The position numbers and the translations under genes were made by a program. This document shows, piece by piece, positions 1 to 7,943 of a stretch of DNA of 64,000 nucleotides. A model generated the notes under the pieces. It did not search any database. It was not told the origin of the DNA and saw only the letters and a list, made by a program, of their open reading frames with translations. The stretch lies in NCBI RefSeq assembly GCF_014287775.1, contig NZ_JACOOZ010000007.1, positions 124,001 through 188,000 of the forward strand, in the 5' to 3' direction. How positions within the stretch are numbered: the stretch's first letter is position 1; each line of letters starts with the position of its first letter. Origin of the DNA: Eubacterium_G segne. GTDB lineage: Bacteria > Bacillota > Clostridia > Lachnospirales > Lachnospiraceae.

Positions 1-1573
1 ATAATCTTGACTTAACATTATCTGCCCAATCCTTATCAGTAAACCATGCTCCGGCAACATTTTCCTGTCCGCAGTTAATCCATTCGTAAAGTGTCTTTGT
101 TGTGTCACCGTTTTCTGAAATTGTGCTAGTCCAGCATTTGTCAATGTAATCCCATGTCTTTCCTTCTTTCCAGATTTCAAGAACTTTCTGGAATCCTTCT
201 TTATCAGCATATGCTTTATGAGCGTCAAGCTTGTTCCAGATTTCCATCTGTGCATCGTAATCATCACCTGAAACTACAGGGAATGTATCACCTGCTGCTG
301 ACTTAAGCTGACCATTGTCTGACCACTTCTGATCAAATATTGCCTGTCTTGCTGCTGTACTTGCTGTCCAGAATGAAGCAAATGTATATGTAACATCAAG
401 TTTCTGTTTTTCTTCATCACTCCATTCAGATTTCTTGTCATCTAATGAATAGTTGTGAAGACAAATAGGATCCATAATTACCTTAATTGTATTTTCACAG
501 TAGTCTGTTGATGGGTATGGGTAAATGTCCCAGTCAGCTGACTTAATATAAGCGTCGCTATCCTTTGCTGATTCATCAGCACCTGCTGTAAGGAACCAAG
601 GATCTTCAAAGTTTACAAGAGATCTGTTGTTTGTGAAGTAGTACCAGCTATATGCTGAACATTCTTTTACAATATCCTTTGTAATCTTTCCAGCACCTGC
701 TGCAACGTCAATAGACTTTTCAGCCCATTTAGGGAAATACTTAAGAAGTGATTTTACTTCATCACTATTTAAGTCAATTTTGTTTTCTTCCTTAATCATC
801 TTATTAATAGTTGTTGTTCCAAGGTTTACAATATCAACAGGTGTTCCCTTTGAACCCCAGAATGTTTTTCCATCCGCCTTTGAAACAAAACGTGTATATT
901 CATCAATGCTCCAGTCAGGCTTTGGAACGTTAATATTGTTATCTTCTGCTAATGCCTTGTTAACCCAGATTCCACCAGGAATTGTGTATGATGGAAGTCC
1001 TGCCTGGAATCCATAATAGTTAAGATTGCTCATAAGTGTTTCGTTATACTTCTTATATGTTGCGTCATCCTTGTATGCTGACAAATCAGCAACTAAACCT
1101 TTTTTAATGTCGTTTATTACGTTTGTTGATCCCCAAATATCAGGATACTTTTTGTACTTCGCCTGGAAGTTTTCCATTTCCTGTTCCCATGATGCTGTGT
1201 TGTACTGATCAGGGTCACCAACTTTTGACCATAAATTAATCTTAATGTTAGGGTATACAGTGTGGAACTTCTGAGCCACTGCGTATACCTGTGCTACGTT
1301 CTGAGCCACAATCTTGCTAGGATCTGATAATTTCTTTCCTGCTGCGCTATCAGGATTTCCGATATCCTCATAGTATTCTCCATCACCGGACCATACCATA
1401 ATAGATACTTCTCCCTTAGTGTCCTTTGCCAAACCTGTTGTAATGCCGAGATTGTCGCTGCCATCTCCGCCCTTCTTGCTCTCCTTAGAGCTTCCACAAC
1501 CTGTTAATGCCATTGAAGCACCAAGTGTCAATGTTAATGTTAAAGCTAATGCTTTACGGCCTAATTTTTTCAT
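1..1573 (-). CDS. Extracellular sugar-binding lipoprotein of an ABC importer (partial, 3' end outside window)
   Basis: The frame is open from an ATG at 1573 to the window edge, so the C-terminus is missing. It starts with a lysine-rich n-region, a hydrophobic stretch and a lipobox LTGC with the lipidated cysteine at about residue 26, followed by a Gly/Ser/Lys-rich linker. The remainder is rich in Trp, Tyr, Asp and Lys and has the look of family 1 solute-binding proteins for oligosaccharides (segments such as VSIMVWSGDGEYY near the mature N-terminus). Such proteins deliver sugar to a two-permease ABC importer, whose genes would be expected beyond position 1. An SD (GGAGGA) lies at 1581-1586. 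The upstream region has a promoter and several LacI-type palindromes, so sugar-responsive repression is likely. The substrate cannot be told from the sequence. Confidence 0.88.
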   Translation of the reverse strand, partial: MKKLGRKALALTLTLTLGASMALTGCGSSKESKKGGDGSDNLGITTGLAKDTKGEVSIMVWSGDGEYYEDIGNPDSAAGKKLSDPSKIVAQNVAQVYAVAQKFHTVYPNIKINLWSKVGDPDQYNTASWEQEMENFQAKYKKYPDIWGSTNVINDIKKGLVADLSAYKDDATYKKYNETLMSNLNYYGFQAGLPSYTIPGGIWVNKALAEDNNINVPKPDWSIDEYTRFVSKADGKTFWGSKGTPVDIVNLGTTTINKMIKEENKIDLNSDEVKSLLKYFPKWAEKSIDVAAGAGKITKDIVKECSAYSWYYFTNNRSLVNFEDPWFLTAGADESAKDSDAYIKSADWDIYPYPSTDYCENTIKVIMDPICLHNYSLDDKKSEWSDEEKQKLDVTYTFASFWTASTAARQAIFDQKWSDNGQLKSAAGDTFPVVSGDDYDAQMEIWNKLDAHKAYADKEGFQKVLEIWKEGKTWDYIDKCWTSTISENGDTTKTLYEWINCGQENVAGAWFTDKDWADNVKSRL

Positions 1574-1640
1574 TTTAATATCCTCCTTCATTTTGAAAAA
1601 ATTTAATCACCTACATTAGAAACCACATAGTGATTTTCTT

Positions 1641-1821
1641 TAAAACGATTTTATCACAAGAATATGTACAAATCAACAGTAAAAAACGATTTTACAATAT
1701 TTTTTATTGTAATATTTTAACAACGGATTGAAAACGCTTTTCATAATTTTTTACTATATTTTCCAATATAATTTTGTATACTTATCAATAATCCCAATAT
1801 TTAGTGAAACGTTTTCACTAA
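1641..1821. promoter_or_regulatory. Cluster of LacI-family-like operator palindromes
   Basis: Four A/T-armed palindromes with a CG-containing centre lie upstream of the sugar-binding protein: TAAAACGATTTTA at 1641-1653, a related AAAACGATTTT at about 1683-1693, TGAAAACGCTTTTCA at 1729-1743, and the longest, with 9-base arms TTAGTGAAA/TTTCACTAA around CGT, at 1801-1821. A CG centre with A-rich left and T-rich right arms is the signature of LacI/CcpA-type operators. A further inverted repeat TTACAATA/TATTGTAA occupies 1692-1712. The sites resemble but do not exactly fit the cre consensus because the centre has an odd spacing, so a local LacI-type regulator is as likely as CcpA. Confidence 0.5.
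1648..1676 (-). promoter_or_regulatory. Promoter of the sugar-binding protein gene
   Basis: On the minus strand there is a -35 box TTGATT (1671-1676), a 17-base spacer and a -10 box TAAAAT (1648-1653) preceded by TG one base upstream (extended -10). It lies about 75 bases before the ATG at 1573. The palindrome at 1641-1653 overlaps the -10 box, the usual place for a repressor to block initiation. Confidence 0.6.
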
Positions 1822-1898
1822 AACGCCCTATTTGGTGGCTAAAGATTTATTTTTTTTATGAAGTGTCTTATTCATTAATTTCTATTTTTCCGACAAAT

Positions 1899-1935
1899 AA
1901 AAAAAGCAGCCACCAACTAAAAGTCAATGACCGCT
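1899..1935 (-). terminator. Terminator of the surface protein gene
   Basis: Reading on the minus strand just after the stop at 1962, AGCGGTCA pairs with TGGCTGCT (two G-U pairs) and is followed by a run of seven T residues. Confidence 0.5.
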
Positions 1936-1961
1936 CTTTTCAGATAAATATTTTATTTTAA

Positions 1962-2723
1962 TTAAGCTTCTTTTCTTTTTCTTGAAAAGACAACGATAAC
2001 TGCTGCTGCTGCGATAGCTGCTACTGCACAAGCGTAAGGTCCGAAATCTCCGGTTGCTACTGTTGTTGTATTTGTAGCAGGCTGTGTTGTATTGCCACCA
2101 TTGTTGTTCTGCTGATTGTCACTTGCTGCTGCAGGTGCTGCTAATGAATAATCTGTACATGTGATTACTGTAGCCTTTGCAGCCATATCTCCATCACCGT
2201 CTGAAATAGCTGACTTTCCGCCTTCAGCCCATGTGTACAAATCTTTTTCATCATCTCTGTCACCAAAATCTCCACCTAATCCAAAGTAAATTGAATTAGC
2301 ATCACATTTAGCTGTAAATGTTTCATCAACTGTTACTGCCTGATTTTTTGGTAACTTAACCCATTTAGCAAATGCAATATTTTCCTTAGTTGCAATCTTA
2401 ATTACAACCCATTTGTCCATCTTAGTTGATTTCAATGTACACTTTAATGTATACTGCTCACCTTTTTTAATATCAACTTTTCCTTTGCCTTCCTGGAATA
2501 CCTGGTATCCCCAAACACCACCCCAACCGATAGTGTCCATGTTAGCTGTCCAGCCTGTAGCTGAATTTTCCTTAAATGAACCTTCTGATGCTTCGTACCA
2601 TACATTACCTTCTGAGAAACCTATGTAATGTCCCCAGGTACCTGCTGCGAAACAACTTGCGCTCATGCCTGCAGTTAATGCAACTGTAGCTACTACTGCC
2701 GCAATTCTTTTTAATACTTTCAT
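1962..2723 (-). CDS. Secreted surface protein with a possible degenerate sortase signal, function unknown
   Basis: A 253-residue protein. The start is the ATG at 2723, because GGAGG sits at 2731-2735; a longer in-frame start lacks an SD. Residues 1-27 form a Sec signal peptide ending in CFAAG. The mature part (about 30-200) is Trp/Gly-rich and looks like a beta-sandwich of the carbohydrate-binding kind, but no family is confidently recognised. A low-complexity Asn/Gln/Thr linker (about 205-225) follows. The C-terminus has VATGD, about 20 hydrophobic residues and the basic tail SRKRKEA. That layout matches a sortase sorting signal, although the usual LPxTG is degenerate, so attachment could be by sortase or by the C-terminal helix. 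It has its own strong promoter and terminator and is monocistronic. Confidence 0.75.
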   Translation of the reverse strand: MKVLKRIAAVVATVALTAGMSASCFAAGTWGHYIGFSEGNVWYEASEGSFKENSATGWTANMDTIGWGGVWGYQVFQEGKGKVDIKKGEQYTLKCTLKSTKMDKWVVIKIATKENIAFAKWVKLPKNQAVTVDETFTAKCDANSIYFGLGGDFGDRDDEKDLYTWAEGGKSAISDGDGDMAAKATVITCTDYSLAAPAAASDNQQNNNGGNTTQPATNTTTVATGDFGPYACAVAAIAAAAVIVVFSRKRKEA

Positions 2724-2767
2724 TTTATTTCCTCCTTTATTCAGATAAATATACCCGATATATTGTG

Positions 2768-2796
2768 AGTATAGCACGAAGAATACCGTAGTTCAA
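2768..2796 (-). promoter_or_regulatory. Promoter of the surface protein gene
   Basis: Minus-strand -35 TTGAAC (2791-2796), 17-base spacer and -10 TATACT (2768-2773) with TG one base upstream, about 45 bases before the ATG at 2723. The rest of the 2724-3025 gap is A/T-rich and shows no gene. Confidence 0.65.
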
Positions 2797-3025
2797 TAAA
2801 TAAAATCATTTTTATTATCCTTTCTAACAATTTTTACAATCTTTTATGTCTTATTCTGTACATTGTCAACAAAGTTGTTGTTTCTGCAATTTTAAACTTT
2901 TTTCCTTTGCATATTCATTTTTACCTATAAATATGTTACTATGTTTAAGGCTGTTTTTTAATAGTTTTATCATAATATGAAATCAGTTATTTTTATCTGA
3001 TTTACATTAAATATAGGAGGTTATT

Positions 3026-3742
3026 ATGATTCGTCTTATAGGAGTTTTTTTATTCCTTGTAGTTTACTTTATTATATCATTACCAATACAGTTAGCTGAA
3101 CTTATTATTCAAAAATTTAATATGGATATAAGAAATAAAAGCAGTCTTTCTTTTGTACAATGGGGATTGAAATGTGTAATGTTTATTTCAGGAGTAAAAC
3201 TTGAAGTTACGGGATATGAGAATATTCCTAAGGATACTCCTGTTTTGTTTGTAGGAAATCACAACAGTTTTTACGATATTATTGTTACTTATCCGTTGAT
3301 GGAACGACCAACAGGATTTGTTGCAAAAAAGGAAATAAAAAAAGTACCATTTCTTAGCTGGTGGATGTATTTTGTAAATTGCATCTTTTTAGACAGAAGT
3401 GATCCAAGAGCCGGGCTTAAATCTGTTTTAGATGCGGCAGGTCTTATTAAAAAGGGCATTTCTGTATTTTTGTTTCCTGAGGGAACCCGTTCAAAAGACG
3501 GAAATATGCTGGAATTTAAGGACGGTGGTTTTAAAATTGCTACTAAATCAAAGTGTCCCATTGTTCCTGTAGGAATAACAGGTTCTGCAGATGTTTTTGA
3601 GAATCATTTTCCTCTTATTAAATCAACTAAAGTAACTGTAACCTTTGCCGAGCCTATTTATACCGCTGATTTATCCAGGGAAGAAACCAAAGGACTTTCC
3701 GCAAGGGTTAAAGGAGAAATTCAAAATATTATTTCTAAATAA
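3026..3742 (+). CDS. plsC: 1-acyl-sn-glycerol-3-phosphate acyltransferase
   Basis: A 238-residue protein that acylates lysophosphatidic acid to phosphatidic acid in phospholipid synthesis at the inner face of the membrane. It begins with a hydrophobic helix (about residues 3-20). The catalytic HX4D motif appears as NHNSFYD (His79, Asp84), and the substrate-binding motif FPEGTR is at about 150-155, spaced as in the PlsC/LPLAT family. The length is typical. The start has a good SD (AGGAGG) eight bases upstream. It is transcribed alone, diverging from the surface protein gene. Confidence 0.92.
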   Translation: MIRLIGVFLFLVVYFIISLPIQLAELIIQKFNMDIRNKSSLSFVQWGLKCVMFISGVKLEVTGYENIPKDTPVLFVGNHNSFYDIIVTYPLMERPTGFVAKKEIKKVPFLSWWMYFVNCIFLDRSDPRAGLKSVLDAAGLIKKGISVFLFPEGTRSKDGNMLEFKDGGFKIATKSKCPIVPVGITGSADVFENHFPLIKSTKVTVTFAEPIYTADLSREETKGLSARVKGEIQNIISK

Positions 3743-3908
3743 TAACTTTTTGTTTTTTGATGTTTAAAAAATTTTATGCCAATGGGGGTAAGCCATGGGT
3801 TTTGACCAATGAAAATTTTACTTTTAACCCTCTCATCTTAATATTTTATTGTAAATTTTTCTGTTAAATGATAGAATAACACAAGAGACAAAAAAGTGGA
3901 GGTACATA

Positions 3909-4382
3909 ATGAATATTTTAAACAATATTTCACCAATTATGGCACTTAGCGGACTGACAATCGGACTTATTGTGGTGGTTGCAGTTTTGTTAGTAGCTGT
4001 TATTGTTCTTTATTTTATAGGTCGTAAAGCCGAAAAGAAACAGGCAGAGCAGGAAAAGACCATGAAAGAAAATGCTCAGACAGTCAGCCTGTTTGTTATT
4101 GATAAGAAGAAGTTAAAACTTAAGGATTCAGGACTTCCGAGTATCGTTCTTGAGCAGACACCTAAGTATGCCAGACGTGCAAAGGTTCCTATTGTAAAAG
4201 TTAAGGCAGGTCCAAGAGTTATGAATCTGATTGCAGATGCAAAGATTTACGATCAGATTTTACCAAAGCAGGAAATTAAAGCTACTGTCAGTGGTATTTA
4301 TATCACTTCATTTAAAAGAATACGTGGTCCTATCTACGAACCGCCAAAAAAGAAGAAACATTTTTGGCAAAAAAGTAAATAA
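3909..4382 (+). CDS. Single-pass membrane protein of unknown function
   Basis: A 157-residue protein with one strongly hydrophobic helix at about residues 13-37, then a Lys/Glu/Gln-rich stretch (about 38-60) and a basic soluble domain (65-140) ending in a Lys-rich tail. The helix has a short N-terminal flank and a positively charged C-terminal flank, so the soluble part is probably cytoplasmic. I do not recognise the family. It is reminiscent of YajC only in having one helix plus a small soluble domain, and shows no clear YajC motif. The SD GGAGG lies eight bases before the ATG. A strong terminator follows directly, so it is monocistronic. Confidence 0.75.
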   Translation: MNILNNISPIMALSGLTIGLIVVVAVLLVAVIVLYFIGRKAEKKQAEQEKTMKENAQTVSLFVIDKKKLKLKDSGLPSIVLEQTPKYARRAKVPIVKVKAGPRVMNLIADAKIYDQILPKQEIKATVSGIYITSFKRIRGPIYEPPKKKKHFWQKSK

Positions 4383-4392
4383 GACAGCACAT

Positions 4393-4424
4393 AAAAAAAG
4401 TCCCGATACACCGGGACTTTTTTT
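4393..4424. terminator. Intrinsic terminator (bidirectional)
   Basis: AAAGTCCCG pairs with CGGGACTTT around a six-base loop, flanked by A and T runs on both sides. It ends the plus-strand membrane protein gene and can also stop minus-strand transcripts arriving from the remnant gene. Confidence 0.9.
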
Positions 4425-4440
4425 ATGCATTTTTTAGTTT

Positions 4441-4707
4441 CTAAGCTGTCTGCCTCTCGGCAAGCTGCCTCTTTAATTCCTCTATTTCTTTTTCATATCT
4501 TCTACGTTCTTTTTCTATTTGACTTTGCTTTTCGTCCAGCTTCTCCTGCATCCTTTTGCGTTCAGCTTCTCCTCTTGCTTCTCCTAATGCTTCCCCACTC
4601 ATTCTTGCATCCCTCATCATGTCATCAATTGCCTTACACATATCCTGCTTTTCCTCCTTCTCTTCAATCTTTATGTTAATGTTTGCACATTCCCTGATTA
4701 CCACCAT
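4441..4707 (-). pseudogene. Probable C-terminal remnant of an Rpn/PD-(D/E)XK nuclease family protein
   Basis: An 88-residue frame from ATG 4707 (SD-like AGGGGGT upstream). It contains CKAIDDMMRDAR followed by alternating GEALGEARGEAE and a long Lys/Glu/Arg helix. This is the tail seen at the C-terminus of Rpn family recombination-promoting nucleases and putative transposases, which are abundant in Lachnospiraceae. The nuclease domain that should come first is absent; upstream codons to 4821 encode only an unrelated hydrophobic stretch. I read it as a decayed relic, though a small coiled-coil protein cannot be excluded. Confidence 0.5.
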
Positions 4708-4782
4708 GGCACCCCCTTCTTTTAATATTTCGAGATATATACTATTAGTTCTTTTAATTTCTTTATAGTATACACCGGATAT

Positions 4783-4828
4783 AAAAAAAATACAATAGTG
4801 AGGATTAGAATCCACTTGCAATCCTCAC
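4783..4828 (-). terminator. Likely terminator of the murI-DUF1934 operon
   Basis: A perfect 9-bp stem GTGAGGATT/AATCCTCAC (4798-4806 with 4820-4828) is followed on the minus strand by a T-rich run (4783-4790). Confidence 0.6.
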
Positions 4829-4958
4829 ATCACAGTATCTTTATTACATCTTATATTTATTATAGTATATATTATTTGTTGTGTTGTCAAGTCGTTTTTT
4901 AAATTATACATATTTTTTGTGTTTTCTTTGAATAGTTACCGGAAAATGTAAATTTCAC

Positions 4959-5381
4959 CTACACCCGGCTTAAATCAATTTCAATTTCACTGTCCGATAT
5001 TTTACTGTTGTTGGCATATAATTCATATGCAATTTTCAAATTAATTTTGTCTTTTTCTTCAACCACATTAATATCCTTAGTCAAAACCTCCATAAGTAAG
5101 TCACCATATGGCGTGCTGTGCAATGCCTGATTGTTCTTCCCTTTTTCAAAAATCATTTTTCCACTCATGAATCCTGACCTTTTAACCTCTGCAAAGGAAT
5201 CGTTAAACTTAATTATATTCTTTGTTTTCACTCCGGTTTCATCATCAATGTCCTCATAAGTTACATAATGCTTGCTATTTCTTGTATAATATTTTCCCGG
5301 AGTTACGGTTTCAACGCTGTCTCCTGTTTCTTCCACTATCTGAAGTCCCTTTACTTTTACTATTACCTTGCTATTTACCAT
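4959..5381 (-). CDS. DUF1934 (YwiB-like) beta-barrel protein
   Basis: A 140-residue cytoplasmic protein matching DUF1934, relatives of B. subtilis YwiB, predicted to form a calycin-like beta-barrel. Visible family features are the N-terminal strand VIVKVKGLQ, alternating polar/hydrophobic strands, the central KRSG motif followed by GKMIFEKG, and the closing LKIAYELYANNSKISD strand pair. Function is unknown. It starts one base after the murI stop codon (TAG G ATG), so it is translationally coupled to murI. Confidence 0.85.
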   Translation of the reverse strand: MVNSKVIVKVKGLQIVEETGDSVETVTPGKYYTRNSKHYVTYEDIDDETGVKTKNIIKFNDSFAEVKRSGFMSGKMIFEKGKNNQALHSTPYGDLLMEVLTKDINVVEEKDKINLKIAYELYANNSKISDSEIEIDLSRV

Positions 5382-5382
5382 C

Positions 5383-6201
5383 CTAGTATTCCTCTATATT
5401 TATCTGATTTGCCTCGTCCACATCAAAAGGCATAATTGAATCTGCAAAACTTTCAAACCTGTCAGCAGCATCGCTTACATAAAAGTCACATGTAGGGTTA
5501 GCATTAATATCTGCTCTTATTCCATGCTGGGTTAAAAGCTCCCCTAAGCTAATGGCTGTCTCATAGGCAGGATTTACCAAATTAACATCCGGGCCCATTA
5601 TTTTTCCTATGGTACTTCTTAAAAGAGGATAATGGGTACAGCCTAAAATAAGACTGTCTATGTTTTGTTCCTTAAGTTCGTCTAAATATCTTCTTGCAAT
5701 CTCATCCGTCACTTCGTCATGAAGCATTCCCTCTTCTACCAAAGGGCAAAACAAAGGACACGCCTTTCCTATAACAATTATTTCAGGGTCAATGCTTCTT
5801 ATATATTCAGTATATAATTTACTTTTAATGGTTCCTTCCGTTCCAATAATACCAATACGCTTGTTTTTGGTAGTTTCTATGGCAGCAATTGCTCCCGGTT
5901 TTACCACACCTATAACAGGTATATCTAATTCCTTCTCTATGGTATCAAGGGCAAATGCACTTGCAGTATTACATGCAACAACAATTGCCTTTACATCCTT
6001 TGTTCTCAGAAAATGTACTATCTGCCTTGAATATCTGATAATTGTATTTTTGGATTTACTTCCATAAGGAACTCTGGCGGTATCTCCAAAATATACAATG
6101 CTTTCATTAGGAAGCTGTCTTGTAATTTCCCTTGCTACCGTAAGTCCGCCCACACCTGAATCAAAAACTCCTATAGGTGCGTTATTATTTATTAATTCCA
6201 T
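5383..6201 (-). CDS. murI: Glutamate racemase
   Basis: A 272-residue protein that converts L-glutamate to D-glutamate for peptidoglycan. The N-terminal motif PIGVFDSGVGGLTV and both catalytic cysteine motifs, VVACNTASA (about residue 78) and LGCTHYPLL (about residue 190), are intact. It leads a two-gene operon with the DUF1934 gene. The divergent neighbour is spoIIR, about 220 bases away. Confidence 0.96.
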   Translation of the reverse strand: MELINNNAPIGVFDSGVGGLTVAREITRQLPNESIVYFGDTARVPYGSKSKNTIIRYSRQIVHFLRTKDVKAIVVACNTASAFALDTIEKELDIPVIGVVKPGAIAAIETTKNKRIGIIGTEGTIKSKLYTEYIRSIDPEIIVIGKACPLFCPLVEEGMLHDEVTDEIARRYLDELKEQNIDSLILGCTHYPLLRSTIGKIMGPDVNLVNPAYETAISLGELLTQHGIRADINANPTCDFYVSDAADRFESFADSIMPFDVDEANQINIEEY

Positions 6202-6421
6202 AATACATTTCCTCCTATACTTTGATATATTTTACCTTTTATCCCCCGTTATTTCAATAGAATTAAAAGCATTTGTATAAAAAGATTATAAGAGGCAATA
6301 CTCTAAATACAACCACTAAAGTAAGAGACAAAAATTAACTATGTTTATTAAAAAAACGTTTCCGACACTTAGCCCTCCACCAAAGGGTGGGGCAATACAT
6401 ATTCTATAAGGAGATTGAACA

Positions 6422-7030
6422 ATGAGAAATAAAAGAATATTTTTAAGTTTTATAATTTTTATTGCAGGTATTGTAATGTTTAACTTTTACAAAAGTTCTG
6501 AAACTACTGCTACGGTAAAAGCCCTGTCTGAAAGTGCCATACGCTTCCATGTCCGTGCCAACAGTGATTCCCAAGATGACCAGGCCCTAAAAATGGAGGT
6601 AAAAGAAAAAGTAGTTGACTACATATATAAAAATACAAAAACCTTAAATACCCTTTCCGAAACAAAGGATTTTATACTAAAAAACGATAATAAAATAAAA
6701 AAGCTGGCAACTGAGACTATCCGAAATTCAGGATATGATTACTCAGTATCTTCCAGCTTTGGAATGCAGGATTTTCCTGTTAAAACCTATGGTGATGTTA
6801 CCTTTCCTAAAGGCCGCTACACATCATATACCATTTATATAGGAGAAGGCATAGGGCATAACTGGTGGTGCGTGTTGTATCCCCCATTATGCTTCGTAGA
6901 TGCCTCCACCGGGGTAGTTCCTAACTCATCTAAAGAAATGCTTAAGGAATCCCTTACGGAAAAAGAGTATGACACCGTAGTTCAGTATCGTTTTAAATAT
7001 CTTACCTTTTTAAACAACTTTATCAATTAA
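6422..7030 (+). CDS. spoIIR: Stage II sporulation protein R
   Basis: A 202-residue protein with one N-terminal hydrophobic segment (about residues 5-23) that exports it from the forespore. In B. subtilis SpoIIR is made under sigma F and triggers SpoIIGA to process pro-sigma E in the mother cell. The signature motifs RFHVRANSDS (with DQALK following) and NWWCVLYPPLCFVD are intact. An SD (AAGGAGA) precedes the ATG. The gene overlaps the convergent ispE by eight bases. A G/C-rich hairpin, CCCTCCACC then GGGTGGGG (about 6373-6392), lies just upstream; a partial sigma F-like -10 overlaps it, but I do not call a promoter. Confidence 0.93.
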   Translation: MRNKRIFLSFIIFIAGIVMFNFYKSSETTATVKALSESAIRFHVRANSDSQDDQALKMEVKEKVVDYIYKNTKTLNTLSETKDFILKNDNKIKKLATETIRNSGYDYSVSSSFGMQDFPVKTYGDVTFPKGRYTSYTIYIGEGIGHNWWCVLYPPLCFVDASTGVVPNSSKEMLKESLTEKEYDTVVQYRFKYLTFLNNFIN

Positions 7031-7892
7031 TAAATTCCGTTAAGTAAAGCTGTTCCGTAAGATTGTTCTGCGTTAAATTTTCCATAACCTTTTCTGCCTT
7101 TTCAATATTATCAAAAAGTCCAAATACTGTAGGACCGCTTCCACTCATTATGGAATTTAAGGCACCTCCATTAATCATTATATCTTTTATTTGAGATATA
7201 ACAGGATATTCAGGCACTGTCACGTCCTCCATTACATTATATAAAAGCTTTGACAGTGCGTACAAATCCTTGTTTCTAATGGCATCTGCCATTTTTTCAA
7301 TATCCGGGCGTTTCTCAATTGAATCCGGCTTTATGTGTCCATAAACATATGCTGTAGATACGGAAACCGGAGGTTTTGCTATTATAACATGACACTTCGG
7401 TGGTGCCGGCAGTGGTGTTAATATTTCTCCAATACCTCTGGCAATAGCCGTTCCACCCATTATGCAGTAAGGGACATCTGCCCCGAGCTTTACTCCTCTT
7501 TCCATTAGTGCCTTTTCATCTAAATTGAGCTTAAACATCTCATTAATTCCCTTAAGGGTAGCTGCACAGTCTGCGCTCCCTCCTGCCATTCCTCCGGCAA
7601 TAGGAATTCTTTTGTTAATTCTGATTTCAATTCCATCATTGATTCCAAATTCGTCAAATAACATCCTTGCTGCCATATAAGCCAGATTTCCCTTTTCATT
7701 TGACAAAACTTCTTTATCTGTAGTTACCTTTATTTCACCATTTTTTTCTGTTTTAGTTATAATAATATCGTCGTAAACATTTACCGTCTGCATAATCATG
7801 TCAAGGTCATGATATCCGTCAGGTCTTTTTCTTATAACATCTAATCCTAAATTAATCTTTCCATAGGCTTTTAATTCTATCTTATCTGACAA
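7023..7892 (-). CDS. ispE: 4-diphosphocytidyl-2-C-methyl-D-erythritol kinase
   Basis: A 289-residue GHMP kinase of the MEP isoprenoid pathway. It has the substrate motif AYGKINLGLDV near the N-terminus, the ATP-binding PIAGGMAGGSADCA loop and the C-terminal MSGSGPTVFGLF loop. I place the start at TTG 7892, since GGAGG lies at 7901-7905; the next in-frame TTG upstream (7907) overlaps that SD. The 3' end overlaps spoIIR by eight bases, tail to tail. The sipL-like gene lies immediately upstream on the same strand. Confidence 0.93.
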   Translation of the reverse strand: MSDKIELKAYGKINLGLDVIRKRPDGYHDLDMIMQTVNVYDDIIITKTEKNGEIKVTTDKEVLSNEKGNLAYMAARMLFDEFGINDGIEIRINKRIPIAGGMAGGSADCAATLKGINEMFKLNLDEKALMERGVKLGADVPYCIMGGTAIARGIGEILTPLPAPPKCHVIIAKPPVSVSTAYVYGHIKPDSIEKRPDIEKMADAIRNKDLYALSKLLYNVMEDVTVPEYPVISQIKDIMINGGALNSIMSGSGPTVFGLFDNIEKAEKVMENLTQNNLTEQLYLTEFIN

Positions 7893-7943
7893 CTTCCGTT
7901 CCTCCAAAAACTATATTCTCTTAAAGTATACTTTTTTTAACTG

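Noticed and set aside
3743..3908. Possible tRNA or small RNA between plsC and the membrane protein gene
   Set aside because: No cloverleaf or T-loop GTTC-type sequence could be formed; only A/T-rich spacer with a G-rich patch was seen.
6370..6400. Sigma F promoter for spoIIR
   Set aside because: A GGCAATACAT segment partly resembles the sigma F -10, but one key base is off and no -35 match is at the right distance.
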